Assembly: GCF_003597675.1 (NCBI RefSeq)
Contig: NZ_CP030827.1
Span: forward strand, 1,922,001 to 1,986,000
DNA from: Neorhizobium sp. NCHU2750
GTDB taxonomy: Bacteria; Pseudomonadota; Alphaproteobacteria; Rhizobiales; Rhizobiaceae
Direction of reading: 5' to 3'
DNA length: 64,000 nucleotides
Shown: positions 9,624 through 19,490 of the stretch, piece by piece
Layout of the letters: each line of letters starts with the position of its first letter
How positions within the stretch are numbered: position 1 is the stretch's first letter
Translations under genes and position numbers: made by a program
Notes under the pieces: model-generated
What the model was told of the DNA's origin: nothing
The model's input: only the letters and a program-made list of their open reading frames with translations
The model's database searches: none

Positions 9624-11105
9624 TTATTTCTTCATTCCCGGCAGCGTGACGCGATAGACTTGGAACATCGTGTCGACCTCGGCTCCGTCCTCGGCCTTGT
9701 AGTCGACGCCCACCTGGTGACCGCTCTGGGTCAGGAAGTCGTTGTCATTGCCGACGAAGAGGAAATAGTCGTCCGGTGTTGCCGGATCGAGCGCCGGCAC
9801 GACCGCCATGGATTCCCATTTTTCCGACAGGTTGTTGCGGTCCTGCGGCGCGCCGTTGTGAAGGCCGAAGCGGCCAAGATCGACGTTGTCGTTGATGTCG
9901 ATGAAGGCGTGTGAGGAAGCAGGCTTGACGCTCTCGTCGAGCTTGCCCTTCGGCGCCAGCGGCTTGTCGCCGTCAAACGCGGTGCCGGCAATGTCGGTTG
10001 CACCGCCAAGGTCGATGAGGTCGATCTTGCGGTAAAGCGACGTGTCGCCCTTCATGCCCCAGCCATTGTCGCTGTCGCGCGACAGCATCAGGAACTGCGT
10101 GTCGGACAGCGCCAGCACCTCGCTCTGCGCCGCCACCTTGGTCTTGCCCTTGGCCTCGGTGAAGACCGGCAGTTCGACGGCATATTCATGCACCAGTTTC
10201 AGGTTCGCCGGGTCGGCCGCATCATAGACCAGCGCGCGGGTATTGTTGCGCGTCGAACCGGAATCGCCGCCATCCTGACGCGCGGCAGACTGCAACACGG
10301 CAATGATGAACTTGCCGTCCGGCGTCATCGCCATGCCTTCCAGCCCCTGGTTGTTCTGGCGGCCGCTATCGGGATCCTTCGGATCCGGCTTGCTTTCGCC
10401 AGGCCCCGGATTGTTGGAGGAGAAGTTGATCTCGCCCTTGCGCATCGGCAGCAGCGCCTTGGGCGGCTGCGTGGCGGAAAGAAGCTTACCCTCGGCCGAG
10501 AAGCGATAGATATAGGGACCGTATTCGTCGCTGATGAACATCGTGCCGTCGGCCATGCGGATAATGGCTTCCGAATCGAGCGAGATCTTGCCGTTCGGCG
10601 CTTCCGGCAAAGGCGGCATCCCACCGGCCGCGGCACGCACCCGGTCCGGATCGAGCCCGGTCATGACCGTGCCCTTGTCGTCGGAAAGCATGGTGATGCC
10701 CTTGAGTGTCGCCTTCACACCCGACTGCTCGTCTCCCGCTGCAGGCTTGGCGCCCGGCGCCACCGGCGTCATGGTGATCGAGACCGTGTTCAGCCGCGAC
10801 TGGTAATCGGTCGTTCCGACAGCGTTATAGCCGCGGTCGGGAAGCAGGTAGAGCGTGCCGGAATAGCTGTCGCCATCGCGCTTCCAGCTCTTTGCGTCGA
10901 AAGCCATGCCGGAGCCGGACCCGAAGGTTTCGCCCATGCTGTCGCGCAGGCTGGCCGGCATGCGGCCGATCGCTACCCTGCCCTTGTTGACAAACGTCTT
11001 GCCGTCCACGGTGACGGACTGGTCGGCCAGCGCCAGGACCGGTGCGGTGGTCGAAAGAAGCAGGCCGACAAGGGCGCGCGCCGAATATCGAATGAATATC
11101 TGCAT
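9624..11105 (-). CDS. exported protein with phytase-like esterase domain (PF13449 type)
   Basis: A 493-residue protein with an N-terminal signal peptide (hydrophobic run ending ALA-DQ around residue 27) and a beta-propeller-like domain of the family called esterase-like activity of phytase. Features include FDAKSWKRDGD, LLPDRGYNAVGT, FISDEYGPYIYRFS and a long acidic segment LFVGNDNDF near the end. The ATG at 11105 is chosen because a GGAGG lies about twelve bases upstream; a TTG three codons earlier would be too close to it. Such proteins are periplasmic or secreted; true phytase or phosphoesterase activity is unproven for most members. It forms a single gene, convergent with recG. Confidence 0.8.
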   Translation of the reverse strand: MQIFIRYSARALVGLLLSTTAPVLALADQSVTVDGKTFVNKGRVAIGRMPASLRDSMGETFGSGSGMAFDAKSWKRDGDSYSGTLYLLPDRGYNAVGTTDYQSRLNTVSITMTPVAPGAKPAAGDEQSGVKATLKGITMLSDDKGTVMTGLDPDRVRAAAGGMPPLPEAPNGKISLDSEAIIRMADGTMFISDEYGPYIYRFSAEGKLLSATQPPKALLPMRKGEINFSSNNPGPGESKPDPKDPDSGRQNNQGLEGMAMTPDGKFIIAVLQSAARQDGGDSGSTRNNTRALVYDAADPANLKLVHEYAVELPVFTEAKGKTKVAAQSEVLALSDTQFLMLSRDSDNGWGMKGDTSLYRKIDLIDLGGATDIAGTAFDGDKPLAPKGKLDESVKPASSHAFIDINDNVDLGRFGLHNGAPQDRNNLSEKWESMAVVPALDPATPDDYFLFVGNDNDFLTQSGHQVGVDYKAEDGAEVDTMFQVYRVTLPGMKK

Positions 11106-11224
11106 GGTGCTCAAAATCCTCCGGACATGGGGTCGCCGGGTCCGCTGCGGACGGTTGGCAGATACCCTCGGCCCGCTGTCCTAGGAGCAGCAGATGACAG
11201 GACAGTGACACCCCCGACCGAAGG

Positions 11225-11929
11225 TCAGGTCCGCCCTTGTGTCACCTTCTCCCCGGCGTCCGGCCCGGTCAGCGCCGGTGTGACCGGCGTATAGTCCGGT
11301 GCAATGAGACCGCCGGAAATCAACAGCTTGGCACCTTCTTCCGGTGTCATCTCCAGCATGACGATCTTGCTCTTCGGCACGAACATCAGGAAACCGGCCG
11401 TTGGCACCGGCGTCGGTGGCATAAACACGGCCACCATCTCCTCGCCGTCCTTGTTGAGCTTGGCTGCAATCTCGCCCTGCGCATCGCCGGCAATGAACAC
11501 CAGCGCCCAGGAACCGGCACTCGGAAACTCGATCAGCCCGCATTTCTTGAACGAGGTCGACTGTTCGCGCAGCACCGTTTCGAGGATCTGCTTGACGCTC
11601 TTGTAGACGGTGCGGATCAGCGGCATGCGCTGCAGGATCGATTCACCGAAATTGACGATCGAGCGGCCGATCAGGTTCTTGCCGAGAAACCCGACGATGG
11701 TGATGAACACGACCGCGATCAAAAGCCCGGTTCCGGGGATCGTCACGTCGAAATAATAGGCCGGATTGTAGCGCTGCGGCAGATAGGGCGTCACCCAGCT
11801 GTCGGCCCAGTCGATGAAGGTGAAGGTGAGCCAGACGGTAATCGCCAGCGGCGCACAGATAATCAGGCCGGTAAGGAAATTATTCCTGACCCGACCGGCC
11901 ATCGAAATCCGCTCGGGGCTGTCAGTCAT
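11225..11929 (-). CDS. DUF502 family membrane protein
   Basis: A 234-residue protein with two N-terminal transmembrane helices (about residues 18-40 and 68-90) followed by a conserved cytoplasmic or periplasmic domain containing PLIRTVYKSVKQ and FMPPTPVPTAG, typical of DUF502. The family is widespread in proteobacteria and cyanobacteria, and its function is not established. An AGGAAG ribosome site lies eight bases before the ATG. It follows glmS by 115 bases on the same strand but has its own gap. Confidence 0.9.
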   Translation of the reverse strand: MTDSPERISMAGRVRNNFLTGLIICAPLAITVWLTFTFIDWADSWVTPYLPQRYNPAYYFDVTIPGTGLLIAVVFITIVGFLGKNLIGRSIVNFGESILQRMPLIRTVYKSVKQILETVLREQSTSFKKCGLIEFPSAGSWALVFIAGDAQGEIAAKLNKDGEEMVAVFMPPTPVPTAGFLMFVPKSKIVMLEMTPEEGAKLLISGGLIAPDYTPVTPALTGPDAGEKVTQGRT

Positions 11930-12044
11930 ATGATCTTCCTAGGGAATTTTTGTCAGAATCGAGCATCGGCATCGCCGCGTTGATTAAACGCGACAATGAC
12001 GGATGCGTTGCTGCGATGCAAGAAAAAGCCTTGCATCGCCCCGA

Positions 12045-13871
12045 TCACTCGACGGTGACGGACTTTGCCAGATTGCGCGGCTGGTCGACGTCCGTACCCA
12101 TGAACACCGCCGTATGATAGGCGAGCAACTGGATCGGAAGCGAGAAGATCATCGGCGCGATGATCTCGTCGACATTCGGCAGCGTGATCGTCGCCATGGT
12201 CGGAAGCTTGGAGGCGGCAGCGCCCTTCTCGTCGGTGATGAAGATGATCTTCCCGCCGCGGGCCGCCACTTCCTGCATGTTCGACACGGTCTTCTCGTAG
12301 AACCGGTCATGCGGGGCAATGACGATCACCGGCATATGCTCGTCGATCAGCGCGATCGGCCCGTGCTTCAACTCGCCGGCCGCATAGCCTTCCGCATGGA
12401 TATAGGAGATTTCCTTGAGCTTCAGCGCCCCTTCCATGGCGAGCGGGAAGCTCGTGCCGCGGCCGAGATAGAGCACGTCCTTGAAACGCGACAGGTCGCG
12501 CGACAAAGTCTCGATAACCGGCTGGATCTCGTTCAGCACCCGGCTCATGATCCGCGGCATCTCCGAAAGATGCTTGACCATGGCCGTCTCTTCGGCCTCC
12601 GACACCGTGCCGCGGGCGCGGCCGGCGGCAATCGAAAGCGCGGCCAGAACCGCAAGCTGGCAGGTAAAGGCCTTGGTCGAGGCGACGCCGATTTCCGGCC
12701 CGGCAAGGATCGGGAAGATCGCATCGGATTCCCGCGCGATGGTCGATTCGCGCACATTGACGATGGCGCCGATCTTCAGCCCCTCGTCCCTGCAGTAGCG
12801 CAGCGAGGCAAGCGTATCGGCGGTTTCGCCCGATTGCGAGATGAACAGCGCCGCCTGGGTGGGCTGCAGCGGCAGTTCGCGGTAGCGGAATTCGGATGCC
12901 ACATCGATCTCGACCGGCAGCCGGGCATAACGCTCGAACCAGTATTTGCCGACGAGGCCGGAGAGATAGGCGGTGCCGCAGGCGGAGATGGCAAGTCCGG
13001 AAAGCTTGGAAAAGTCGATTGCCGTATCGGTCGCCTTCACCCGGTTGCTGGCGAAATCGATATAGTGGCTGAGCGCGTGGGAAATGATCTCCGGCTGTTC
13101 GTAGATCTCCTTCTCCATGAAATGGCGATGGTTGCCCTTGTCGACCATGAAGGCAGTTGCCTGGGAAATCTGGCTCTTCCGCTTCACCGGGCGACCCTGA
13201 TAATCCATCACCTCGAGCCGATCATGGGTGATGATGGCGCAGTCGCCATCGACCAGATAGGTGATCTCGTTGGTAAAGGGCGACAGCGCGATCGCATCCG
13301 AGCCCAAAAACATCTCGCCCTTGCCATGGCCGATGGCGAGCGGCGGTCCGAAACGGGCAGACAGGATCGTGCCCGGATCGTCCTCGAACATGACGACGAG
13401 CGCATAGGCGCCCGATACCCGGTTCAGCATGGCCAGCATCGCCTCGCGATGGCCGAGACCCTCGCTTGTATATTTGGCCAGAAGATGCGCCACGACTTCC
13501 GTATCCGTCTGGCTGGTGAAGACCGCGCCCTCGGCCGTCAGCTCTTCTTTCAGTTCGGAAAAATTCTCGATTATGCCATTATGGACGACCGCGACGCCGT
13601 CAACGAAATGCGGATGCGCATTCGTCTCGTTCGGCACGCCATGGGTCGCCCAGCGGGTATGCGCAATGCCGATCGTGCCCGGCAGCGGTTCGCCATCGAG
13701 CTTCTTTTCGAGGTTGAACAGCTTTCCTTCGGCACGCCGGCGATCGAGCCTGCCGTCATGGATGGTCGCCACGCCGGCGGAATCATAACCGCGATATTCG
13801 AGCCTCCGAAGCGCATCGACCAGACGCGCCGCCACCGGCTCTTGACCCACGATCCCGACAATTCCGCACAT
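12045..13871 (-). CDS. glmS: glutamine--fructose-6-phosphate aminotransferase (isomerizing)
   Basis: A 608-residue enzyme making glucosamine-6-phosphate from fructose-6-phosphate and glutamine, the first step toward UDP-N-acetylglucosamine for peptidoglycan and lipid A. The N-terminal glutaminase begins MCGIVG with the catalytic Cys2; two SIS isomerase domains follow, with SQSGETADT and STKAFTCQ phosphate-binding loops, and the protein ends with the conserved KSVTVE tail. A GGAG ribosome site precedes the start. The partner enzyme glmU is two genes away on the same strand, separated by gcd. Confidence 0.98.
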   Translation of the reverse strand: MCGIVGIVGQEPVAARLVDALRRLEYRGYDSAGVATIHDGRLDRRRAEGKLFNLEKKLDGEPLPGTIGIAHTRWATHGVPNETNAHPHFVDGVAVVHNGIIENFSELKEELTAEGAVFTSQTDTEVVAHLLAKYTSEGLGHREAMLAMLNRVSGAYALVVMFEDDPGTILSARFGPPLAIGHGKGEMFLGSDAIALSPFTNEITYLVDGDCAIITHDRLEVMDYQGRPVKRKSQISQATAFMVDKGNHRHFMEKEIYEQPEIISHALSHYIDFASNRVKATDTAIDFSKLSGLAISACGTAYLSGLVGKYWFERYARLPVEIDVASEFRYRELPLQPTQAALFISQSGETADTLASLRYCRDEGLKIGAIVNVRESTIARESDAIFPILAGPEIGVASTKAFTCQLAVLAALSIAAGRARGTVSEAEETAMVKHLSEMPRIMSRVLNEIQPVIETLSRDLSRFKDVLYLGRGTSFPLAMEGALKLKEISYIHAEGYAAGELKHGPIALIDEHMPVIVIAPHDRFYEKTVSNMQEVAARGGKIIFITDEKGAAASKLPTMATITLPNVDEIIAPMIFSLPIQLLAYHTAVFMGTDVDQPRNLAKSVTVE

Positions 13872-14024
13872 AGAGGCATCTCCAATGATTCATTCCGCGC
13901 GAAGTCCTAGCCGATCGCGCCGCCCGTGCAATCGTCCGCACGGTCACTTTCAGTATCGAAACGTAACGCGAAATCCTTAATTCCTTGGCGAAGCCCGAAG
14001 GACACCGAACGCATCGACGTAGAA

Positions 14025-14050
14025 AGGGAGGCGGATCGCTCCGCCTCCCT
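14025..14050 (-). terminator. strong hairpin after gcd
   Basis: An 11-bp perfect stem (AGGGAGGCGGA and its complement) with a TCGC loop; on the minus strand it is followed by TTTCT. It lies between gcd and glmS and separates their transcripts. Confidence 0.75.
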
Positions 14051-14080
14051 CAAAAGTCACTCTCGGGTGACGACCCGAAC

Positions 14081-16423
14081 CTATTTGCGCAGGCGATAGG
14101 CGATGACGTAATCGCCGCGCTGCGGGCTCTGGCGGGCGCCGCCGGCCGTAACGACAATATACTGGCTGCCGTCCTTGCCCATATAGGTCATCGGTGTTGC
14201 CTGTGCGCCGATCGGCATGCGGCCCTTCCACACTTCGTCACCGGTCGCGGTGTCGATGGCCCGCAGATAGAAATCCTGCGTGCCGGCATAGAAGGTCAGG
14301 CCACCGGCGGTCGTCAGCGGGCCACCAAGCGTCGGCATGCCGATCTGCATGGCGAGCGGCACCTTGAGGCCGTTCGGCAGAACGCTGTCTTCGACCGAAC
14401 CCAGTGGGCGCTGCCAGACAAGCTTGCCGGTTTCCAGGTCGACGGCGGAGAGCGTGCCCCATGGCGGCATGTGGCACGGAACGCCGAGCGGCGAGTAGAA
14501 ACCGCCGCGCAGAGCAGCCCACGGGGTACCTTCCTGCGGATGAACGCCGGCATCATGGCTCATGTTTGCCGACATTTCCGGCGTCGCATCCTCGCGCCGG
14601 ATCAGTTCGGCGATCTGCGGCATGCGGATATCGTTGATGATACCGAGGCCGCGGCTCTCGTCGATCGCCATCGAACCCCAGTTCATCCCGCCATAGAAGC
14701 CGGGGTAGATCAGCGTGCGCTGACCATGCACCATCGGCGTATAGCGGCCTTCATAGCGAAGCTTCTTGAAGGCGATGCGGCATGCCAGCTGGTCGAACGG
14801 AGTTGCACCCCACATGTCCGCCTCGGTCAGCACGTCGCCGCCGAGATGCGGCATGTCGACCGAGAAAGGCTGCGTCGGAGAGGTGACGTCGCCTTCCTGA
14901 TGCGTCGGCGTAACGTTGTGTTCCTCGACCTTCTTCACCGGCTCGCCGGTGCGGCGGTCGAGAACATAGATATCGCCCTGCTTGGTCGTCTGCACGACGA
15001 CCGGCGTACCGTCGGCCATGTCGTAGAGGGCCGGCTGCGGCGCGGTATCATAGTCCCACACATCGTGATGGACGAACTGGAAGTGCCACTTTTCGCGACC
15101 CGTCGCGATGTCGAGAGCGACGAGCGAGGAACCGTATTTGTTAGTCGCCTCGTTGCGATGCGCGCTCCAGAAGTCCGGCGTGCCATTGCCCATCGGCAGG
15201 TAGATCAGGCCGAGCTTCTCGTCGAAGGCCGGCGTCGACCACATGTTCGGCGTGCCGCGCGTATAGCTCTCGCCGTCCGGCGGCAGCTTGGTGATGGCCG
15301 GATTGCCGAGATCCCAGGCCCAGACCAGTTCACCGGTCTCGGCGCTATAGGCACGGATGACGCCGGAGGGCTCGTTGGTCTCGCGACCGTCGCGCACCCA
15401 GCCGCCGATGATGACGAGGCCGTTGGTCACGGTCGGCATCGAGGTCGGGAAGTAATAGGTATCCGGCACGTCGCCGAGCCCGGCCTTCAGGTTGGCCGCA
15501 CCGTTTTCGCCGAACTGGCCGCAGGTCTCGCCGCTATTGGCGTCAAGCTCGATCATCTGCGCATCGATCGTCGTCAGCACGATACGGGCATGGCACTGCT
15601 GGCCTTCCGGCACGACGGCGCTCTCATAGTAACCGACGCCGCGGCAACGGTTCCAGAACGAGTTGCTCTTCGACTTCGGATCGAAGCGCCACTTTTCCTT
15701 GCCGGTCGTCGCATCGAGCGAGATCACCTTGTTGAGCGGCGTGCAGACATAGAGATTGTCGCCGATCTGGGTGGGCGTGTTCTGGAATTCGGATCCCTTG
15801 ACCGGCTCCTCGCCGGTGCGGAATGTCCAGGCCACGTCGAGCTTGGAGGCGTTTTCGGCGGTGATCTGGTTATAGGGCGCAAACCGGGTGCCGGCGCCGC
15901 TATAGCCGTAATACTGCCAGTTGCTGCCGGTCTCTGACGGCTTTGCGCCGGCCTTGGCGGCAATCGGAGCCTCAGGACGAATGACGCCCTGCGGCTGGAA
16001 GGCACCCCAGGCGCCATAGACGAAGACCAGAGCCAGCACGATTGCGATGGCAAAACCGGGCAGTTTCGCCCTGCCGCCCGCCATGGCCGGCAGAAGCAGA
16101 CCGGCCAGGACGCCGATGACGACGAACGGCGCCAGACGCGGCACCAGACCCCAAAAGGCGAAGCCGACTTCATAGACGCCCCAGAAGGCGGTTGCCACAC
16201 CGACCAGCAGGAACAGAACCAGGCCGGATGCGCGGCCGCGCACCAGAAGCCAGGCCGAAACCAGCAGGGCGATACCAGCGATCAGGTAGTACCAGGACCC
16301 GCCGAGTGTGATCAGATAACCGCCCCCGGCCACGAAGGCCGCTCCGAAGAGAGCAAGGACGACGGCGAGTGCAATCACAAGCCATCGAAACGGCTTGTGG
16401 GATGTGAGCTCCGCCACGGACAT
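14081..16423 (-). CDS. gcd: membrane-bound PQQ-dependent glucose/quinate/shikimate-family dehydrogenase
   Basis: A 780-residue quinoprotein. About five transmembrane helices occupy the first 150 residues, followed by a periplasmic eight-bladed propeller. NWQYYGYSGAGTRFAPYNQI marks the start of the catalytic domain, and repeated W-motif segments such as GKEKWRFDP and GREKWHFQF and the DVWDYDTAPQP region fit the PQQ site. It oxidises glucose to gluconolactone in the periplasm and passes electrons to ubiquinone, causing gluconic acid release and phosphate solubilisation in many rhizobia. No PQQ biosynthesis genes are in the window. The ATG at 16423 has GGAG only a few bases upstream, an unusually short spacing. 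Exact sugar preference is not deducible. Confidence 0.93.
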   Translation of the reverse strand: MSVAELTSHKPFRWLVIALAVVLALFGAAFVAGGGYLITLGGSWYYLIAGIALLVSAWLLVRGRASGLVLFLLVGVATAFWGVYEVGFAFWGLVPRLAPFVVIGVLAGLLLPAMAGGRAKLPGFAIAIVLALVFVYGAWGAFQPQGVIRPEAPIAAKAGAKPSETGSNWQYYGYSGAGTRFAPYNQITAENASKLDVAWTFRTGEEPVKGSEFQNTPTQIGDNLYVCTPLNKVISLDATTGKEKWRFDPKSKSNSFWNRCRGVGYYESAVVPEGQQCHARIVLTTIDAQMIELDANSGETCGQFGENGAANLKAGLGDVPDTYYFPTSMPTVTNGLVIIGGWVRDGRETNEPSGVIRAYSAETGELVWAWDLGNPAITKLPPDGESYTRGTPNMWSTPAFDEKLGLIYLPMGNGTPDFWSAHRNEATNKYGSSLVALDIATGREKWHFQFVHHDVWDYDTAPQPALYDMADGTPVVVQTTKQGDIYVLDRRTGEPVKKVEEHNVTPTHQEGDVTSPTQPFSVDMPHLGGDVLTEADMWGATPFDQLACRIAFKKLRYEGRYTPMVHGQRTLIYPGFYGGMNWGSMAIDESRGLGIINDIRMPQIAELIRREDATPEMSANMSHDAGVHPQEGTPWAALRGGFYSPLGVPCHMPPWGTLSAVDLETGKLVWQRPLGSVEDSVLPNGLKVPLAMQIGMPTLGGPLTTAGGLTFYAGTQDFYLRAIDTATGDEVWKGRMPIGAQATPMTYMGKDGSQYIVVTAGGARQSPQRGDYVIAYRLRK

Positions 16424-16797
16424 TCTCCATAAAAATTAACAGGAAGCCGCCACCCCGGTCGGGAGGCGACAGCTGCGCCAATTTGCGCACTTGACAGAAG
16501 CGCGCCGCCAGCTTGCCGCGGAATTGCCGTCCAAAAGCCACAATGTCAACGACGTAGCCCCTATTTTTATGGGGGTTTGAAAAATATTATGAGTTTTATA
16601 GTCATGTTTATTCACGCAAGCAAGCACATGCGTGACCGCAATCGCGATGCGACCAATCGTCATAATTTGCTAAACTACAGAGAAATCAGCGTCCAGTTGA
16701 AATATCCGCCCGATTTTGGCGACAAGAAACACCCTTCCCGCGACGCGCGCACCCGCGGGGTAATCGAAATTCACAATTTCGTGAAGTCGATGTGACG
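16424..16797. other. 374-bp gap between glmU and gcd
   Basis: No convincing gene lies here. The middle part (about 16560-16700) is clearly more AT-rich than the surroundings and contains a CCCC...GGGG hairpin around 16557-16577, probably part of the gcd promoter region on the minus strand. A 7-bp perfect hairpin CGAAATT-CAC-AATTTCG (16765-16781) follows the glmU stop and may end that transcript. Confidence 0.4.
16765..16781 (-). terminator. possible hairpin terminator after glmU
   Basis: Perfect 7-bp inverted repeat with a three-base loop, 17 bases beyond the glmU stop. No U-tract follows, so the role is uncertain. Confidence 0.35.
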
Positions 16798-18156
16798 TCA
16801 GCTCTTCTGGCGGCTCTTCTTCAGCGCCAGCGTGCGCTCGCGAATCACCCTGGCCCGTTCCGGCTTGATCTCCTGGCGGGCACGGCCGAGCGCCAGCGCG
16901 TCGTCCGGCACGTTTTCGGTAATCACGCTTCCCGATGCGATATAGGCGCCGTCGCCGATCACCACCGGCGCCACGAGCGAGGAATTGGAGCCGATGAAGG
17001 AATTCGCACCGATCGTAGTCTGGTGCTTGTTCACCCCGTCATAATTGCAGGTGATCGTGCCCGCTCCGATATTGGCATGGGCACCGATCACCGCATCGCC
17101 GATATAGGTGAGATGATTGACCTTGGCGCCCTCGCCGATCCTGCCGTTCTTGACCTCGCAGAAATTGCCGACCTTGGAGCCTTCCGAAAGATCGGCGCCC
17201 GGACGAAGCCGCGCGAATGGCCCGACCGTCGCACCCGCCGCCACATGCGCGCCCTCGATATGGGAAAACGCATGGATCACCGCGCCGCCGTCGATTACGA
17301 CACCCGGCCCGAACACCACATTCGGCTCGATCAGCGCATCCTGGCCGATCTCGGTATCGAAGGAGAGGAACACGGTTTCCGGGGCGATCATCGAAACGCC
17401 CGAGACCATCAGTTCGTGGCGCCGGCGCTCCTGCCAGAGCTTTTCGATATAAGCGAGCTCGGCGCGATTGTTGCAGCCGGTCAGTTCCGCTTCCGGCGCA
17501 TCGACCGCCACCACCTTGCCGCCTTCGGCCCTGGCGATCTCGACAAGATCAGTCAGATAATATTCGCCCTTGGCATTGGCATTGCCGATCCGCTCGAGCA
17601 GCGCAAGCGCCTTGCGGCCATTGATCGCCATCAGCCCGCTATTGCACCAGGTGACCTTGCGCTCCTCGTCTGTCGCATCCTTCTCCTCGCGGATGGCGAC
17701 GAGCTCGCCATCTTGAACCAGCAACCGGCCATAACCGGAAGGCCTGTCGGTGTGAAAGCCGATGACGACGACATCGGCGCCCTCGGCGAGCCTTTTACGC
17801 GCAGCGGCAAACGGCGCGGCGGTGATCAGCGGTACGTCGCCATAGGCGACCAGCACGTCATCGAAACCTTGCGCAATCGCCTCGCGGGCCGCCAGCACCG
17901 CATGGCCGGTGCCGAGCCTTTCGGTCTGCAGGAAACTCTTCACCGAAATCCCGTCAAGCGATCCGGCCTTGGCGACCTTCTCCGCATCGCGCCCGACGAC
18001 CAGCGCTGCATCCGTCATCCCGGCAGAGGCCACCGCCGCCATCACATGCGCGATCATCGGACGGCCTGCCACCGGATGCAGTACCTTCGACATCGACGAT
18101 TTCATCCGCGTGCTGTCGCCTGCGGCGAGAATGACGGCAAGGCAGGAACGGCTCAT
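16798..18156 (-). CDS. glmU: bifunctional UDP-N-acetylglucosamine pyrophosphorylase / glucosamine-1-phosphate N-acetyltransferase
   Basis: A 452-residue enzyme that acetylates glucosamine-1-phosphate and couples it to UTP to form UDP-GlcNAc. The N-terminal nucleotidyltransferase carries [12 protein letters not shown] (with D where many relatives have G) and the C-terminal half is a left-handed beta-helix of hexapeptide repeats including [13 protein letters not shown]. The ATG at 18156 has AGGAGA seven bases upstream and begins just before the nucleotide-binding loop; an in-frame start 15 codons earlier has no such site. Works with glmS, encoded about 2.9 kb downstream on the same strand. Confidence 0.97.
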   Translation of the reverse strand: MSRSCLAVILAAGDSTRMKSSMSKVLHPVAGRPMIAHVMAAVASAGMTDAALVVGRDAEKVAKAGSLDGISVKSFLQTERLGTGHAVLAAREAIAQGFDDVLVAYGDVPLITAAPFAAARKRLAEGADVVVIGFHTDRPSGYGRLLVQDGELVAIREEKDATDEERKVTWCNSGLMAINGRKALALLERIGNANAKGEYYLTDLVEIARAEGGKVVAVDAPEAELTGCNNRAELAYIEKLWQERRRHELMVSGVSMIAPETVFLSFDTEIGQDALIEPNVVFGPGVVIDGGAVIHAFSHIEGAHVAAGATVGPFARLRPGADLSEGSKVGNFCEVKNGRIGEGAKVNHLTYIGDAVIGAHANIGAGTITCNYDGVNKHQTTIGANSFIGSNSSLVAPVVIGDGAYIASGSVITENVPDDALALGRARQEIKPERARVIRERTLALKKSRQKS

Positions 18157-18248
18157 ATCGGGAATCTCCTTCGGCAATTGCCCGCTGTTTAACAGCAACA
18201 TCCTTGCAGCGCGATAAACGGCTTGTATCGGCTGGAAACAAATCGCTG

Positions 18249-18278
18249 AAAACGAAAAGGGCGCCGGTAAAGGCGCCC
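18249..18278 (-). terminator. rho-independent terminator of the BMP transporter operon
   Basis: GGGCGCC/GGCGCCC stem with a six-base loop, followed on the minus strand by TTTTCGTTTT. It closes the operon about 100 bases after the binding-protein stop and before glmU. Confidence 0.8.
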
Positions 18279-18312
18279 CTCTAGCATTGATCCATGAGTT
18301 AGCGACACACCC

Positions 18313-18347
18313 CCCTCATTGCTGTCACAAGCGCAACGATGAGGGAG
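18313..18347. repeat. degenerate fragment of the 37.2-kb palindromic element
   Basis: A CCCTCAT...ATGAGGG inverted repeat. The right half (18323-18347) matches the right arm of the element at 37239-37359 in 20 of 25 positions without gaps. It lies between the BMP operon and its terminator. Confidence 0.45.
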
Positions 18348-18375
18348 AATGCGGCAATCGCCTCACCTCATGCCG

Positions 18376-19449
18376 TTATTGCGGCAGCTTGTCGTCGACG
18401 CCTTCGACGTAGAAGTTCATGCCGAGAAGCACGCCGTCCTCGGCCTTCTCGCCGGCCTTCAGCCACGGCGTACCGTCCTGCTTGTTGATCGGGCCGGTGA
18501 ACGGATGTAGTTCGCCGGACTTGATCTTGGCTTCGGTCTCTTCCGCCATGGCCTTCACGTCGTCAGGCATGTTGGTATAGGGCGCCATGGTCAGGATCCC
18601 GTCCTTCAGGCCGTCCCAGGTCTGTTCCGACTTCCAGGTGCCGTCGAGCAGCGCATTGACGCGCTTGATGTAATAGGCGCCCCAGGTGTCGACGATCGAC
18701 GTCAGCTGCGTCTTCGGGCCGGCGGCGATCATGTCGGAGGCCTGGCCGAAGGCGAGAATGCCGCGCTCGGCAGCAACCTGCATCGGAGCGGTCGTGTCGG
18801 TGTGCTGGGTCAGGATGTCGACGCCCTGGTCGATCAAGGCCTTGGCGGCATCGGCTTCCTTGCCCGGATCGAACCAGGTATTGGCCCAGACGACCTTCAG
18901 CTTGAAGTTCGGGTTGATCGACTTCGCGCCGAGCTCGAACGCGTTGATGCCCATCACCACTTCCGGGATCGGGAAGGAGGCGATGTAGCCGGCGACGCCC
19001 TTCTTCGACATCTTGGCCGCGATCTGGCCCTGGATATAGCGGCCCTCATAGAAGCGCGAGTTGTAGGTGGCGAGATTGGGGCCAGCCTTGAAGCCGGTCG
19101 CATGTTCGAACTTCACATCCGGGAACTTCGGGGCGACCTTGGCGGTGGCGTCCATGAAGCCGAACGAGGTTGCGAAGACCATCGCGCAACCCGAACGGGC
19201 CATGCGCTCGATGGCGCGCTCGGCATCCGGGCCTTCCGGCACGTTTTCGAGATAAGGCGTCTCGATCTTGTCGCCGAGAGCCTTCTGCAGGTCCTGGCGT
19301 CCGCGATCCTGAGCCTGCGTCCAGCCGCCGTCGGTCTTCGAACCGACATAGATGAAGCAGATCTTCTTCTTTTCCTGTGCCGACGCACTGCCCGCGAAGC
19401 CGCCGATAAGGGCGGCCGTCGCGGCAAGAGCAATAATGAGTTTCTTCAT
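18376..19449 (-). CDS. BMP-family ABC transporter substrate-binding protein
   Basis: A 357-residue periplasmic binding protein of the basic membrane protein (Bmp/PnrA) family, which binds purine nucleosides or related compounds. The signal peptide spans residues 1-25 (MKKLIIALAATAAL...SASA-Q). Characteristic segments are ICFIYVGSKTDGGWTQAQDRG, ATSFGFMDATAKVA and HTDTTAPMQVA. The ATG at 19449 has AGAGG upstream and starts the signal peptide; an in-frame start 15 codons earlier is not needed. It is the last gene of the four-gene operon, 41 bases after permease 2. Nucleoside as substrate is inferred from the family. Confidence 0.92.
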   Translation of the reverse strand: MKKLIIALAATAALIGGFAGSASAQEKKKICFIYVGSKTDGGWTQAQDRGRQDLQKALGDKIETPYLENVPEGPDAERAIERMARSGCAMVFATSFGFMDATAKVAPKFPDVKFEHATGFKAGPNLATYNSRFYEGRYIQGQIAAKMSKKGVAGYIASFPIPEVVMGINAFELGAKSINPNFKLKVVWANTWFDPGKEADAAKALIDQGVDILTQHTDTTAPMQVAAERGILAFGQASDMIAAGPKTQLTSIVDTWGAYYIKRVNALLDGTWKSEQTWDGLKDGILTMAPYTNMPDDVKAMAEETEAKIKSGELHPFTGPINKQDGTPWLKAGEKAEDGVLLGMNFYVEGVDDKLPQ

Positions 19450-19490
19450 TTTCCAACCTCTGATGGAGTATGACATGGACGTTAACGCGG

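Noticed and set aside
12003..13910. Long plus-strand open frame (about 635 codons) opposite glmS
   Set aside because: It mirrors glmS codon by codon, lacks domains and is rich in Arg/His/Asp as expected of an antisense shadow in GC-rich DNA.
13985..15937. Plus-strand open frame opposite gcd
   Set aside because: Shadow of the PQQ dehydrogenase; no recognisable protein features.
16577..16795. 72-codon plus-strand frame between gcd and glmU
   Set aside because: No ribosome site, AT-rich irregular codon use, and a product without coherent structure.
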